From: Marinobacter oulmenensis | GTDB taxonomy: Bacteria > Pseudomonadota > Gammaproteobacteria > Pseudomonadales > Oleiphilaceae | DNA: 64,000 nucleotides | NCBI RefSeq assembly: GCF_014201735.1 | Contig: NZ_JACHFE010000001.1 | Coordinates: forward strand, 1-64,000 | Reading direction: 5' to 3' | Shown here: positions 5,774 through 14,425 of the stretch, piece after piece | Layout: every line of letters starts with the position of its first letter | How positions within the stretch are numbered: position 1 is the first letter of the stretch | Notes under the pieces: generated by a model | What the model saw: only the letters and a program-made list of their open reading frames with translations | The model's database searches: none | Told to the model about the DNA's origin: nothing | Made by a program: the position numbers and the translations under genes

Positions 5774-8275
5774 TTATTCGGTGGCCGGGCGTTCAACCAC
5801 CTTGCGTTTGCCCTTGGCGCAGCGTGACAGGGCCTTGAGGCCGTCGGCATCGAAGGCATCCACCCGTATCACATCATAAAGCGCGGTCAGGGCCTCTTCG
5901 AGTTTCGGGCACTCATCCGCCGTCACAATGCCCTGGGCGCAGGCCCAGTCCACCAGTTCCTTGCGCTGGTGGCCCATCAGCAGGGCGATACCGTCAATCT
6001 GGTCTTCGTCGCGGTTGCGGATCGCCTCATGCAGGCGCTGGCGCATATCGGCGGTGTCGTTGGCCAGCCGGTAGGCATTAAGGACCCGACCGAGAGGATC
6101 GTCCGGATCCTCGGTGACGAAGGTGCCACGGCTGATCCGTTCCCGAACCGGGGTGTCTTCCACAATACTGGCGGCGACCTTGGCGCCCAGCCGGTCGTCC
6201 GGGCCGTTCAGGCCGGTGGCGCCCAGCGGGAAGACCAGCAGGCGCAACGGCCAGCGCAGGGCCGGCACCGGGAAGTTGATGATGGCCTCACGCATGGCGG
6301 CCTGGAGATCTCTCAGGCAACTGCGCAGGCACCATTCCACCAGCGGGCGCTGGTCTTCCGGATACCCTTCCTCATGCCACTGTTTGATGACCGCTGTGGC
6401 GTAGTACTGATGCACCAGGCAATCCGCCATCCGGCCAGACAGGCGCTGTCGGGCCTTGAGGCCGCCGCCGACGCTCAGCAGGGTGACGTCGGTCATCAGT
6501 GCGAAGGCTGCCGAGAAGCGGCTGAGCTGACGGTAGCAGCCCTGGATATCGCCCTGTTTCGGCGCCGGTTCCAGCCAGCCGCGGCTGAGGCCCAGCAGGA
6601 AGGCCCGCAGGGCATTGCGGGTGGTGTGAGCCAGGTGTTTATAGAAAATACCGTCGAATTTTTTCGCCGCCTTGTCTTCGTCTTCCATGCCGGCGGCTTC
6701 GATCTCCTCGACAATGAAGGGGTGGCAGCGGATGGCGCCCTGCCCGAAGACCATCAGGCTGCGGGTGAGGATATTGGCGCCCTCAACCGTGATGCCGATG
6801 GGCACGGCCTGGTACGCCCGTGCGAGGAAGTTGCGCGGGCCGGTAATTACGCCGCGGCCGGCGACCACGTCCATGGCGTGGTTGATGACTTCCCGCATCA
6901 GGTCGGTGTTGCGGTATTTCAGTACCGCCGAGGGCACCGAGGGCCGCACGCCCCGGTCGAGCATGCCGGAGGTCAGCAGCCGGGCGGCGTCCATCATGTA
7001 GGTGTAGCCGGCAATGGGTTCCAGGGCTTCCTGCACGCCCTCGAACTGGCTGATGGACCGGCCGAACTGTTCCCGGGTGTAGGCATAGGAGCCGGTGGCC
7101 AGGCTCGCCAGTTTGCCGGCGCCGGTGCCCAGGGCCGGCAGGGAAATGGAACGGCCGATGGACAGGCATTCAAGCAGCATGGTCCAGCCCTTGCCGAGCA
7201 TGTCCTGGCCGCCAATCACCTGGGTCATGGGGATGAACACTTCGTTGCCCCAGGTGGGGCCGTTCATGAACACAGTGTTCATCGGCAGGTGACGGGCGCC
7301 GGAATGGACACCGTCGGTATCCTGGGGCACCAGCACGCAGGTCACGCCAATGTCGTCCTGTTCGCCGATCAGGTGGTCCGGGTCGTACACCTTGATGGCC
7401 AGGCCAATCAGCGTGGCGACCGGCGCCAGGGTGATGTAGCGCTTGTTCCAGGTGACTTTCAGGCCCAGAACCTCTTCGCCGTTCCATTCGCCCTTGCAGA
7501 CCAGGCCCTTGTCCGGGATGGCGCCGGCATCTGAGCCGGCGACCGGGGAGGTCAGGGCAAAGCAGGGGATTTCCTCGCCACCGGCCAGTCTTGGCAGATA
7601 GTGCTGTTTCTGCTCATCGGTGCCGTAGTGCATGAGCAGTTCGCCCGGCCCGAGGGAGTTGGGCACCATCACCGTGACCGCCGCAGACACGCTGCGGGTG
7701 GAGATTTTCATGACGATCTCGGAGTGGGCGGTGTTGGAAAAGCCCAGGCCGCCGTCCTCCTTGGGGATCACCAGCCCGAAAAAGCCCTTTTCCCGGATGA
7801 ACTTCCAGACCTTGTCCGGCAGATCGTACTGTTCGTGGGTGATCTTCCAGTCGTCCAGCATTTTGCACAGCTGTTCAACCGGGCCATCCAGAAATGCCTG
7901 TTCCTCGCTGGTGAGGTGGGCGGGCTGGGCATCCAGCAGCTTGTTCCAGTCCGGCTTGCCGGAGAAGAGTTCACCGTCCCAGTCGACGGAGCCGGATTTG
8001 AGGGCTTCCGCCTCGGTGTCTGAAAGCTTGGGCAACCGGCTTCGAACCCAGGACAGCAGCGGGCGGCTGAGTTTGTTGAGACGAAGATCCCCCGGCGTCA
8101 CCAGCAGAAGCGCCAGGGCCAGAGGGATGCCCCCGAAGATGAAGCTGGCGATGTGCCAGTCGTCCATGGCCACACCCACCAGGGTTGCCACAGACATCAC
8201 AAGGGCGGCGGTTTTCCCGCCGATACTGAAGTAAATCAACACCAGGGCACTGATAACCAGAAGCAGGACGCTCAT
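5774..8275 (-). CDS. fadE: Acyl-CoA dehydrogenase FadE
   Basis: An 833-residue FAD-dependent acyl-CoA dehydrogenase of the long FadE type (E. coli FadE is about 814). It performs the first oxidation of fatty-acid beta-oxidation. Two hydrophobic helices at residues 1-60 should place it at the inner membrane. The dehydrogenase core follows (about 100-480; KEDGGLGFSNTAHSEIV, CFALTSPVAGSDAGAIPD, GRGVITGPRNFLARAYQ). A long C-terminal helical extension (DUF1974) characteristic of FadE ends the protein. GGGAGG precedes ATG 8275. It is the longest gene in this part and stands alone. No FadR-type operator could be seen upstream. Confidence 0.93.
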   Translation of the reverse strand: MSVLLLVISALVLIYFSIGGKTAALVMSVATLVGVAMDDWHIASFIFGGIPLALALLLVTPGDLRLNKLSRPLLSWVRSRLPKLSDTEAEALKSGSVDWDGELFSGKPDWNKLLDAQPAHLTSEEQAFLDGPVEQLCKMLDDWKITHEQYDLPDKVWKFIREKGFFGLVIPKEDGGLGFSNTAHSEIVMKISTRSVSAAVTVMVPNSLGPGELLMHYGTDEQKQHYLPRLAGGEEIPCFALTSPVAGSDAGAIPDKGLVCKGEWNGEEVLGLKVTWNKRYITLAPVATLIGLAIKVYDPDHLIGEQDDIGVTCVLVPQDTDGVHSGARHLPMNTVFMNGPTWGNEVFIPMTQVIGGQDMLGKGWTMLLECLSIGRSISLPALGTGAGKLASLATGSYAYTREQFGRSISQFEGVQEALEPIAGYTYMMDAARLLTSGMLDRGVRPSVPSAVLKYRNTDLMREVINHAMDVVAGRGVITGPRNFLARAYQAVPIGITVEGANILTRSLMVFGQGAIRCHPFIVEEIEAAGMEDEDKAAKKFDGIFYKHLAHTTRNALRAFLLGLSRGWLEPAPKQGDIQGCYRQLSRFSAAFALMTDVTLLSVGGGLKARQRLSGRMADCLVHQYYATAVIKQWHEEGYPEDQRPLVEWCLRSCLRDLQAAMREAIINFPVPALRWPLRLLVFPLGATGLNGPDDRLGAKVAASIVEDTPVRERISRGTFVTEDPDDPLGRVLNAYRLANDTADMRQRLHEAIRNRDEDQIDGIALLMGHQRKELVDWACAQGIVTADECPKLEEALTALYDVIRVDAFDADGLKALSRCAKGKRKVVERPATE

Positions 8276-8385
8276 GGGTGGACCTCCCTATCGTCACTGG
8301 AATCGCAGAGTGTTGCTTCTTACCTTCGGCTATACAGTCGGCTCATGCAAGCCCGGTGCTGCGTTCACCAAAGGGCGGAAGCCGG

Positions 8386-9276
8386 TTACAGACTGATGCC
8401 GAGAATCAGCAAGGCCAGTGTTGCCAGCAGGACGGCCACATTGGTGCCAAGTACCCGGTTCAGGTCTTCAGGGTGATCAATGGCATTGGGCAGGCGCCGA
8501 GTGATCCACAGGGCCGGCGGTAGAGTCAGCAGAGCCAGTGCGCTGCCAAGTGGCAGAACACCGGTCAGCATGGCCAGAACAATCAGGCCATGGCTGGCCA
8601 GTAGCAAATCCGCCACCAGCCGGCTGGCGGAGCGTGCGCCCAGGGTGATCACCAGGTGGCGCCGGCCAGCCTTCCGGTCTGCTTCCTCGTCCGGGATCTG
8701 GTTGATCAGCAGCAGTTCGCTCACCAGCAGCATGGCCACGGTGGCGCACACCAGGGCCATGGCATCCAGCCGGGCGCCCAGAGCGATCACGCTGCCCAGG
8801 ACCATCACCGGCCCGAAGCCCATGCCGGGCGCCAGCAGGCACAACAGGGGAGAACGGGTAATCCAGCGGGTATAGGTGATCACTAGCAACACGCCGGTGG
8901 CACCCAGAACCAGCATGGGCAGGCCCCGCAACCAGAGGAAGTACAGGCCGATGGCCACCACCAGCGCCAGGGTGCCTATGCCGGCTACCAGCACACTCCG
9001 GGCTGCAGACGGAATTTCCGGAAGGGAACCGCTGCCCCCGGAGAAGGGCGTGCGACGGGTCATCATGTCCAGCCCGGACACGAAATCCTCATACTCGTTG
9101 AGCAGGTTGACGGCGGCATGGGCCAGCACCGCGCCGATGAACACCAGCAGGGTGTGGAACAGTGAAGGCGGCAGTCCCTGCTGCCAGGCAACGGCCAGCC
9201 CCAGGCCGGCACAGAGTGGGGCCAGAATCAGGAAATTCGGCCGGGAGGAGCGTACCACCGCAACGCTTTCGGACAT
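8386..9276 (-). CDS. UbiA-superfamily prenyltransferase, MenA-like
   Basis: A 296-residue membrane protein with about nine helices and the two Asp-rich motifs of UbiA-type aromatic prenyltransferases. These are NLLNEYEDFVSGLD (about residues 58-71) and NQIPDEEADRKAGRRHL (about 192-208). The NEYED form and the spacing are nearer to MenA (dihydroxynaphthoate polyprenyltransferase) than to UbiA or COQ2. No menaquinone genes are nearby, so the aromatic substrate is uncertain. It lies 31 bases from the AEC transporter gene, same strand, and may be co-transcribed with it. Confidence 0.75.
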   Translation of the reverse strand: MSESVAVVRSSRPNFLILAPLCAGLGLAVAWQQGLPPSLFHTLLVFIGAVLAHAAVNLLNEYEDFVSGLDMMTRRTPFSGGSGSLPEIPSAARSVLVAGIGTLALVVAIGLYFLWLRGLPMLVLGATGVLLVITYTRWITRSPLLCLLAPGMGFGPVMVLGSVIALGARLDAMALVCATVAMLLVSELLLINQIPDEEADRKAGRRHLVITLGARSASRLVADLLLASHGLIVLAMLTGVLPLGSALALLTLPPALWITRRLPNAIDHPEDLNRVLGTNVAVLLATLALLILGISL

Positions 9277-9307
9277 CGATCAGTCGTCCCTGTCTTTGAA
9301 CATCGAC

Positions 9308-10195
9308 TTAGAGATAGCCGGCAGCGAATACCAGTCCCAGAACGAGCGGCATGACCACCAGACTGCCCAGATTACTCAATAATACCAGCGAAGCGACTTT
9401 ATGGGGCTCCTGCCGGTACTGTTCCGCTACCATATAGTTAAGCACAGCCGGCGGCAGCGCTGCGAAAACCCAGAGGCTGGCAACCTGGAGGCCCGGCAGG
9501 TCGAGCAGGGCAATCATGGGCCAGGCCAGCAGCAGGCCGCTGGCGGGGCAGGCGATGGCGCCCAGTATGCCCAGTTTCCAGTCCGTGAAATCCACCTCCA
9601 GCATGCGCACACCCAGGGCGAACAGCATCAGCGGGATGCAGACCTCGCCCAGCATGTTCAGGCTCTCGAGCAGCCAGCCCGGCAGGGCCACGCCACTGAA
9701 ATTCACCAGCAGGCCGGCGATGCTGGCAAACACAATCGGCAGTTTCAGGCGCTGGACCAGGGAGGTGTGAGGGTCGAGCATGTACAGTCCCACCGAGAAA
9801 TGCAGCAGCATTTCGACAATGAACAGCACGATGGCGGCCGGCAGGGCCTGGTCACCGAACGCCAGTACCATAATCGGGATGCCCATGTTGCCGGTGTTGT
9901 TGAACATCATCGGCGGCAGGAAGGTCTTGATATCGAGTTTCAGGACCTTAGCGAGTGGATACAGCAGCAGGCCGGAACCCAGCACCACGACGGTCGCTGC
10001 CAGAGCCAGGCGGGCGTATTCCTGCAGGGGCGCCTGCTGGTCGGCCAGCACGGCAAACACCAGCATGGGCACGAACAGTTCCATGTTCAGGACATTCAGC
10101 CCCTGGATGTCCGGGGAACGATAGCGGCCGTAGAGGGCCCCACAGCCGGCAATCAGGAATACCGGCAGCATGGTCGACAGGATCTGGCCAATCAT
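9308..10195 (-). CDS. AEC-family (auxin efflux carrier-like) transporter
   Basis: A 295-residue inner-membrane protein with about ten helices and two PIN/AEC half-domains. MMFNNTGNMGIPIMVLAFG (about 95-115) is the conserved broken helix of the first half, and LPPAVLNYMVAEQY is that of the second. AEC proteins in bacteria transport carboxylates such as malate or malonate. The gene is divergent from the PatB/MalY lyase gene with about 200 bases between, and upstream of the UbiA-like gene. Substrate unknown. Confidence 0.85.
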   Translation of the reverse strand: MIGQILSTMLPVFLIAGCGALYGRYRSPDIQGLNVLNMELFVPMLVFAVLADQQAPLQEYARLALAATVVVLGSGLLLYPLAKVLKLDIKTFLPPMMFNNTGNMGIPIMVLAFGDQALPAAIVLFIVEMLLHFSVGLYMLDPHTSLVQRLKLPIVFASIAGLLVNFSGVALPGWLLESLNMLGEVCIPLMLFALGVRMLEVDFTDWKLGILGAIACPASGLLLAWPMIALLDLPGLQVASLWVFAALPPAVLNYMVAEQYRQEPHKVASLVLLSNLGSLVVMPLVLGLVFAAGYL

Positions 10196-10396
10196 TGAGA
10201 GGCTCCGAAAGCGGTTATGGTTCTTGTCAGTCGCAAAGCAAAGCGGTTAGGTTCGCAAGTATCACACCCGCTCGGCAAGCGAAAAATCCGGCCTTTCGAC
10301 CAAAGCCGTGGCCTCTGACCGTCGGTGGCGCAGGTTGCCAGTCCGGTTGCCGCCTTCCACAATAAGCCTTCACCCAAAGCCCCAGGGAGTTTTCTC
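10196..10396. other. Divergent intergenic region between the AEC transporter and the PatB-like gene
   Basis: A 200-base stretch that must hold the two divergent promoters. No strong -35/-10 pair, operator palindrome or riboswitch fold was recognised. An open frame from GTG 10325 extends the PatB-like gene into it, but it has no ribosome binding site. Confidence 0.4.
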
Positions 10397-11575
10397 GTGT
10401 CCAGCCTGTTTGACAAAACCATTGCCCGGGAAGGGACCGGATCGGTCAAGTTCGACGCCCGCAAAGCGGTTTTTGGCCGGGAGGACGTGATTCCGGTCTG
10501 GGTGGCGGATATGGACTTCCCGGCGCCCCGGGCGGTGACCGAGGCCCTGAAGGCCAGGGCGGAACACCCGGTCTACGGCTACAGCCTGTTCCCGGACAGC
10601 CTCTATCAGGCCATGATCGACTGGTTTGCCGAGCACCACCAGTGGTCAATTCGCCGGGAGTGGATACTGATGGCGCCGGGTGTGGTGCCGTCCCTGAATG
10701 CTGCCTGTATGGCCTACGCCGACGAGGGCGAAGGGGTGATTATCCAGCCGCCGGTGTACCCACCGTTTTTCAGCTCGGTGCGCCAGGCCGGGCGCGAGGT
10801 GATCGAAAACCCGCTGATCGAGGAAGCGGATGGCCGTTACCGGATGGATCTGGAGCACCTGGAGCAGTGCGCCGCCCGGCCGGATGCCCGGGTTCTGCTG
10901 CTGTGCTCGCCCCACAACCCGGTGGGCCGGGTGTGGACGAAGGAAGAACTGGAGGCGGTACTGGCCGTCGCCCGCCGTCACCAGTTGGTAGTGGTGTCTG
11001 ATGAAATCCATTGCGACCTGGTCTATCCCGACCGGCCGCCCCATACCGTACTGGCCACCCTGGCCGGCCCGGAGGACGCCGTGGTGACTGCGGTCGCCCC
11101 CAGCAAGACCTTCAACATGCCCGGGCTGGGGCTGTCAGCACTGGTGATTCCTGACGAGTCCCGGCGCCGGGCGCTGAAAACGGTGTTCGACAGCATGCAC
11201 CTGCCCCAGTGCAACCCGTTCAGTGCGGCCGGGTTTGAGGCAGGCTATCGCCACGGATCGGGCTGGCTGGAAGAACTGCTGATGTACCTGCAATCCAACC
11301 GGGAGTTTGTCGAGGCTTTTGTCACGCGGCAGTTGCCGGGCATCCGGACCACCGCGCCGGAAGGCACCTACCTGATGTGGCTGGATTGCCGGGCACTGGG
11401 GCTGGACGATGCCGGGCTCAAGCGCTTTTTTGTCGAGGAAGCCGGCGTGGGCATGAACCCGGGGGTGACCTTTGGTGAACCGGGCAGCGGCTTCATGCGG
11501 GTGAATATCGGCTGCCCGGTTGCCGTGCTCCGGCAGGCGCTGGGCCGGATCGAGGATGCCCTCGCCCGGCGCTAG
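10397..11575 (+). CDS. PatB/MalY-family C-S lyase (PLP aminotransferase fold I)
   Basis: A 392-residue pyridoxal-phosphate enzyme of the MalY/PatB group, which cleaves C-S bonds (cystathionine beta-lyase-like). The start SSLFDKTIAREGTGSVKFDAR and VIPVWVADMDFPAP are the family opening. PGVVPSLNAA binds the cofactor phosphate; SPHNPVGRVWTKEEL, VVSDEIHCDLVYP and the Schiff-base Lys in APSKTFNMPGL follow. GTG 10397 is chosen because AGGGAG lies seven bases upstream; a longer reading from 10325 has none. The last four bases overlap the stop of the convergent EamA gene. It may serve sulphur-amino-acid turnover. Confidence 0.88.
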   Translation: MSSLFDKTIAREGTGSVKFDARKAVFGREDVIPVWVADMDFPAPRAVTEALKARAEHPVYGYSLFPDSLYQAMIDWFAEHHQWSIRREWILMAPGVVPSLNAACMAYADEGEGVIIQPPVYPPFFSSVRQAGREVIENPLIEEADGRYRMDLEHLEQCAARPDARVLLLCSPHNPVGRVWTKEELEAVLAVARRHQLVVVSDEIHCDLVYPDRPPHTVLATLAGPEDAVVTAVAPSKTFNMPGLGLSALVIPDESRRRALKTVFDSMHLPQCNPFSAAGFEAGYRHGSGWLEELLMYLQSNREFVEAFVTRQLPGIRTTAPEGTYLMWLDCRALGLDDAGLKRFFVEEAGVGMNPGVTFGEPGSGFMRVNIGCPVAVLRQALGRIEDALARR

Positions 11576-12507
11576 CGGTAGTTCCCCCGGGGCTGGCCGG
11601 TGCGGGTGGCCAGCAGCAGGCCGGCGAGAATCAGTCCGCCGCCGATCACATGGAACAGACCCAGGGATTCGTCCAGGAAAATGCCGGCCAGCACGGAGGC
11701 GAAGACCGGGGTCAGGTACATGAAGATCGCCGCTTTGGCGGGGCCAATCGTGTGGACGCCGTGATTCCAGAAGCCGTAGGCCAGAATGCCCGGGAAGATC
11801 GCAAAATAGAGCAGCGGCATGGCCGTGCCTTTGGACAACTCAAAGCCGCCACTGAACCACACCAGGTCGGCCAGGTAGAACGGCAGGATGATCAGCGTAC
11901 CGAACAGGATCTGGGTGGTTAGGAACGTCAGCGGCGGCAGGGGCACGGCCTGGCGGCGTAGCAGCACCGAGAACAGTCCCCAACTGAACACCGCCGCCAC
12001 CATGATCAGGTCGCCAGACTGGGCCTGAAGGCCGGTCAGCACCAAGATATCGCCCCTTGCCACCACGGTCAGTATGCCGAGCAGGGCCAGCGCAATGCCC
12101 ATGGCCTGCAGTGGCCGGGTCCGGTCGCCCAGTAACAGCCAGGCCAGCAGGGCCACGAAAATGGGGATGGTTGCGTTGATCAGGGCGATGTTGGTCGCCG
12201 TGGTGGTGACGGCAGCGAAGTACAGTAGAGAGTTGAAGGCGGCGACACTGAACGTAGCCAGTGCCAGCATGGAGCCCAGATGCCGGGCAATGGTCTGGCG
12301 GTGGCGCAGGATCCCGGGCAGGCCGAACGGCAGCAGGATCGCCAGGGCGATGACCCAGCGCCAGAATGACATGGACAACGGCGGGATGTTTTCCACCGTC
12401 CCCCGCGCCACAACCGCGTTGCCGGCCCAGAACAAGGGGGTGAGAACCAGGCCAACATAGGCCAGCCCCGGCATGCGGGGCGCCGTTTGTGCGTTTTCCG
12501 AAGACAC
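11572..12507 (-). CDS. EamA-family (DMT superfamily) transporter
   Basis: A 311-residue protein with ten predicted helices in two EamA repeats. SFWRWVIALAILLPFGLPGILRH is the usual start of the first repeat, and NHGVHTIGPAKAAIFMYLTPVFASVLAGIFLDE the end of the second. It is the second EamA exporter of the window and is not closely similar to the one at 3777. Translation starts at GTG 12507 with AAGGAG upstream. It converges with the PatB-like gene, overlapping it by four bases. Substrate unknown. Confidence 0.85.
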   Translation of the reverse strand: MSSENAQTAPRMPGLAYVGLVLTPLFWAGNAVVARGTVENIPPLSMSFWRWVIALAILLPFGLPGILRHRQTIARHLGSMLALATFSVAAFNSLLYFAAVTTTATNIALINATIPIFVALLAWLLLGDRTRPLQAMGIALALLGILTVVARGDILVLTGLQAQSGDLIMVAAVFSWGLFSVLLRRQAVPLPPLTFLTTQILFGTLIILPFYLADLVWFSGGFELSKGTAMPLLYFAIFPGILAYGFWNHGVHTIGPAKAAIFMYLTPVFASVLAGIFLDESLGLFHVIGGGLILAGLLLATRTGQPRGNYR

Positions 12508-12553
12508 ACTCGCTCCTTCTGCTACGTGCTTGTCGGGTCAAACGCGTAGCATA

Positions 12554-14071
12554 CTACTCTCCGGGCACTTCTGCCTCCGTACCAATGTGGTAGGCGGCAA
12601 AGCCGGCCATCACCACCTGATCCACCGCCATACCGATCACCCGGCCTTCAGCCGATGAGCGGATGGGATGCTGGGCGTTGGTGATGGGGTCGGAAACATA
12701 GCCCAGGATCTCGCCTTCGCTGACCCGGTCACCCAGCTCCACGTCGCTGAACAGGATGCCGCCATGGGCCGCCCGGACCCAGGTGGAGTCGTAGTAGACC
12801 GGTTCGGGGTCACCCCACACGAACATGCGGGAAATCATCCCGTGTTTTTCCATCAGGCTGTGCAGGCTGTTTACCCCGGCTTCGATCTGGTGCTCCTGAA
12901 TCCGCAGGGATTCGCCAGCCTCCAGGGTCACCGTGCGAATGCCCGCTTCAGTGGCCGCCGTGCGAAGCATGCCTTCCGAGCCGCTGCTGTGCACCACCGC
13001 CATGCTGTCGAAGCCACGGGTGAATTCGGCCACCTGGGGATTGTTCATGTCGGCCCGCAACTGGGGCAGGTTGGTGCGCTTGAGTGAACCGGTATGAATG
13101 TCCACCAGCATGTCACAGCGCTGGATCACGTTCTTGAACAGCGAATGGGCGACCCGGTCCGCCAGGGTGCCGTCCTCCCGGCCGGGGAAGTGACGGTTCA
13201 GGTCGCGCCGATCCGGCAGGTAGCGGGTGCCCTGCTGGAAGCCGGTCAGGTTGACGATGGGCACGCCGATGACCCGGCCGGTGAGTTTCTCCGGGTCCAG
13301 GTCGTACATGGTACGCCGGATAATTTCGATGCCATTGAGCTCATCTCCGTGGATGGCACCGGTCAGGCACAGGGTCGGCCCCTGCCAGGCGCCGTTCACC
13401 ACCAGCACCGGGGTGATCTGCGACAGGCCGGCAATCTGGATGCCGGGAGACCACGCCAGGCGCGTGGACGTACCGGGCAGGATCTCCTTGCCGAGCAGGG
13501 AAAAGCTGCCGGCGGCCTTCGCTTCGGCTTCGGTTTCCGGTTGCGCCTCATCCTGGGTGTCCGTGGTTTCTGATGGCTCGTCTCCGGTTTCTGCAGTGTC
13601 AGTCTCCGGGGCGGCCTGCTCGGGTGATGCATCGGCTTTATCGCCGGTTTCATCCGGGGCCTGCTCCGGCGCACTCGCTTCGGGATCGGATTCGGATTCC
13701 TTCGCGGGCTCAGGTTCAGGCTCCGGCATGGGGGCGACTTCCTTGAGATCGATGTTGGGGGCGACCTTGCCGGAATCCGGCGTCTGGTCTTTCACATCGC
13801 CCTTGGCGTCCGGAGCCTGCTGGGAGCCTTCGCCCGCCGCGCTCTCTTTGGCGGCCGGTTTTTCACCGGCTTCTGCCGGCTGGGCGTCTGCTCTGGGCTC
13901 CGAGCGTTCAACATCCTCAACGTTTTCATCCTCCGGCAATTGAGCCGACGGCGGAACCGGCTGGTCCGGATTCTGTTCGTTGGCTGCCCAGGCCGGCATG
14001 GCAAAGCAGGTGGCCAGAAGGCAGATGGCAAAGGGCTTCAGAGTGGCTTGTGACGTTCGGGCAAACAGCAT
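12554..14071 (-). CDS. Periplasmic aspartoacylase/succinylglutamate desuccinylase-like protein with long acidic linker
   Basis: A 505-residue protein. Residues 1-29 are a signal peptide (cleavage near AWA-AN). Residues about 30-190 are a low-complexity stretch rich in Glu, Pro, Ala, Asp and Thr with no predicted fold. The rest is an M14-like AstE/AspA domain: zinc ligands in TGAIHGDELNG (about residue 240) and DIHTGS (about 324), the substrate Arg/Asn segment RRDLNRHFPG, and a C-terminal beta-barrel-like tail (AAHGGILFSDVELGDRVSEGE). It is probably a zinc hydrolase or amidase outside the cytoplasm. GAGG precedes ATG 14071. Neighbours give no hint of the substrate. Confidence 0.8.
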   Translation of the reverse strand: MLFARTSQATLKPFAICLLATCFAMPAWAANEQNPDQPVPPSAQLPEDENVEDVERSEPRADAQPAEAGEKPAAKESAAGEGSQQAPDAKGDVKDQTPDSGKVAPNIDLKEVAPMPEPEPEPAKESESDPEASAPEQAPDETGDKADASPEQAAPETDTAETGDEPSETTDTQDEAQPETEAEAKAAGSFSLLGKEILPGTSTRLAWSPGIQIAGLSQITPVLVVNGAWQGPTLCLTGAIHGDELNGIEIIRRTMYDLDPEKLTGRVIGVPIVNLTGFQQGTRYLPDRRDLNRHFPGREDGTLADRVAHSLFKNVIQRCDMLVDIHTGSLKRTNLPQLRADMNNPQVAEFTRGFDSMAVVHSSGSEGMLRTAATEAGIRTVTLEAGESLRIQEHQIEAGVNSLHSLMEKHGMISRMFVWGDPEPVYYDSTWVRAAHGGILFSDVELGDRVSEGEILGYVSDPITNAQHPIRSSAEGRVIGMAVDQVVMAGFAAYHIGTEAEVPGE

Positions 14072-14260
14072 AAGTCCTCGGATTTCGGTTGAATGGCCCC
14101 AAGGATAGGGCCCGGTTTCTGGCTTGAATACCGCCGTGACACAGGTTTAATGCCGCTTTCATGAACATGCCGTCAGGGCGCGGCATCCTGTGTCCAACTG
14201 AACGCACGATGCTATGTTGCATGATCACAGGGCGATAACGCCCGATAAGGAGAGAAATCC

Positions 14261-14419
14261 ATGGATCTTATTCGAATTCTGTTCTCTATTTTACTGCCGC
14301 CGCTGGGCGTCTTCCTGCAGGTGGGTATCGGTAAGCATTTCTGGATCAACATCCTGCTCACCATCCTTGGCTATATCCCCGGTATCGTCCATGCGGTCTG
14401 GGTGATCGCGAAGAAGTAA
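14261..14419 (+). CDS. Pmp3/YqaE-family small membrane peptide
   Basis: A 52-residue protein, too short for most gene callers: MDLIRILFSILLPPLGVFL, then GIGKHFWINILLTILGYIPGIVHAVWVI. The LPPLGVFLQ and GYIPGxxHAxWVI blocks are the signature of the Pmp3/UPF0057 family, two-helix peptides tied to membrane potential and stress tolerance. AAGGAG stands eight bases before ATG 14261. It converges with the NUDIX-MBL gene, with only six bases between the stops. Confidence 0.9.
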   Translation: MDLIRILFSILLPPLGVFLQVGIGKHFWINILLTILGYIPGIVHAVWVIAKK

Positions 14420-14425
14420 CCCTTC

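Noticed and set aside
10325..10396. A longer PatB/MalY protein from GTG 10325
   Set aside because: The extra 24 residues are unlike the family, and only GTG 10397 has a ribosome binding site.
13400..13980. A tandem repeat or frameshifted gene in the acidic stretch of the 12554 gene
   Set aside because: The stretch is low-complexity but stays in frame with the signal peptide and the hydrolase domain; no exact repeat unit is seen.
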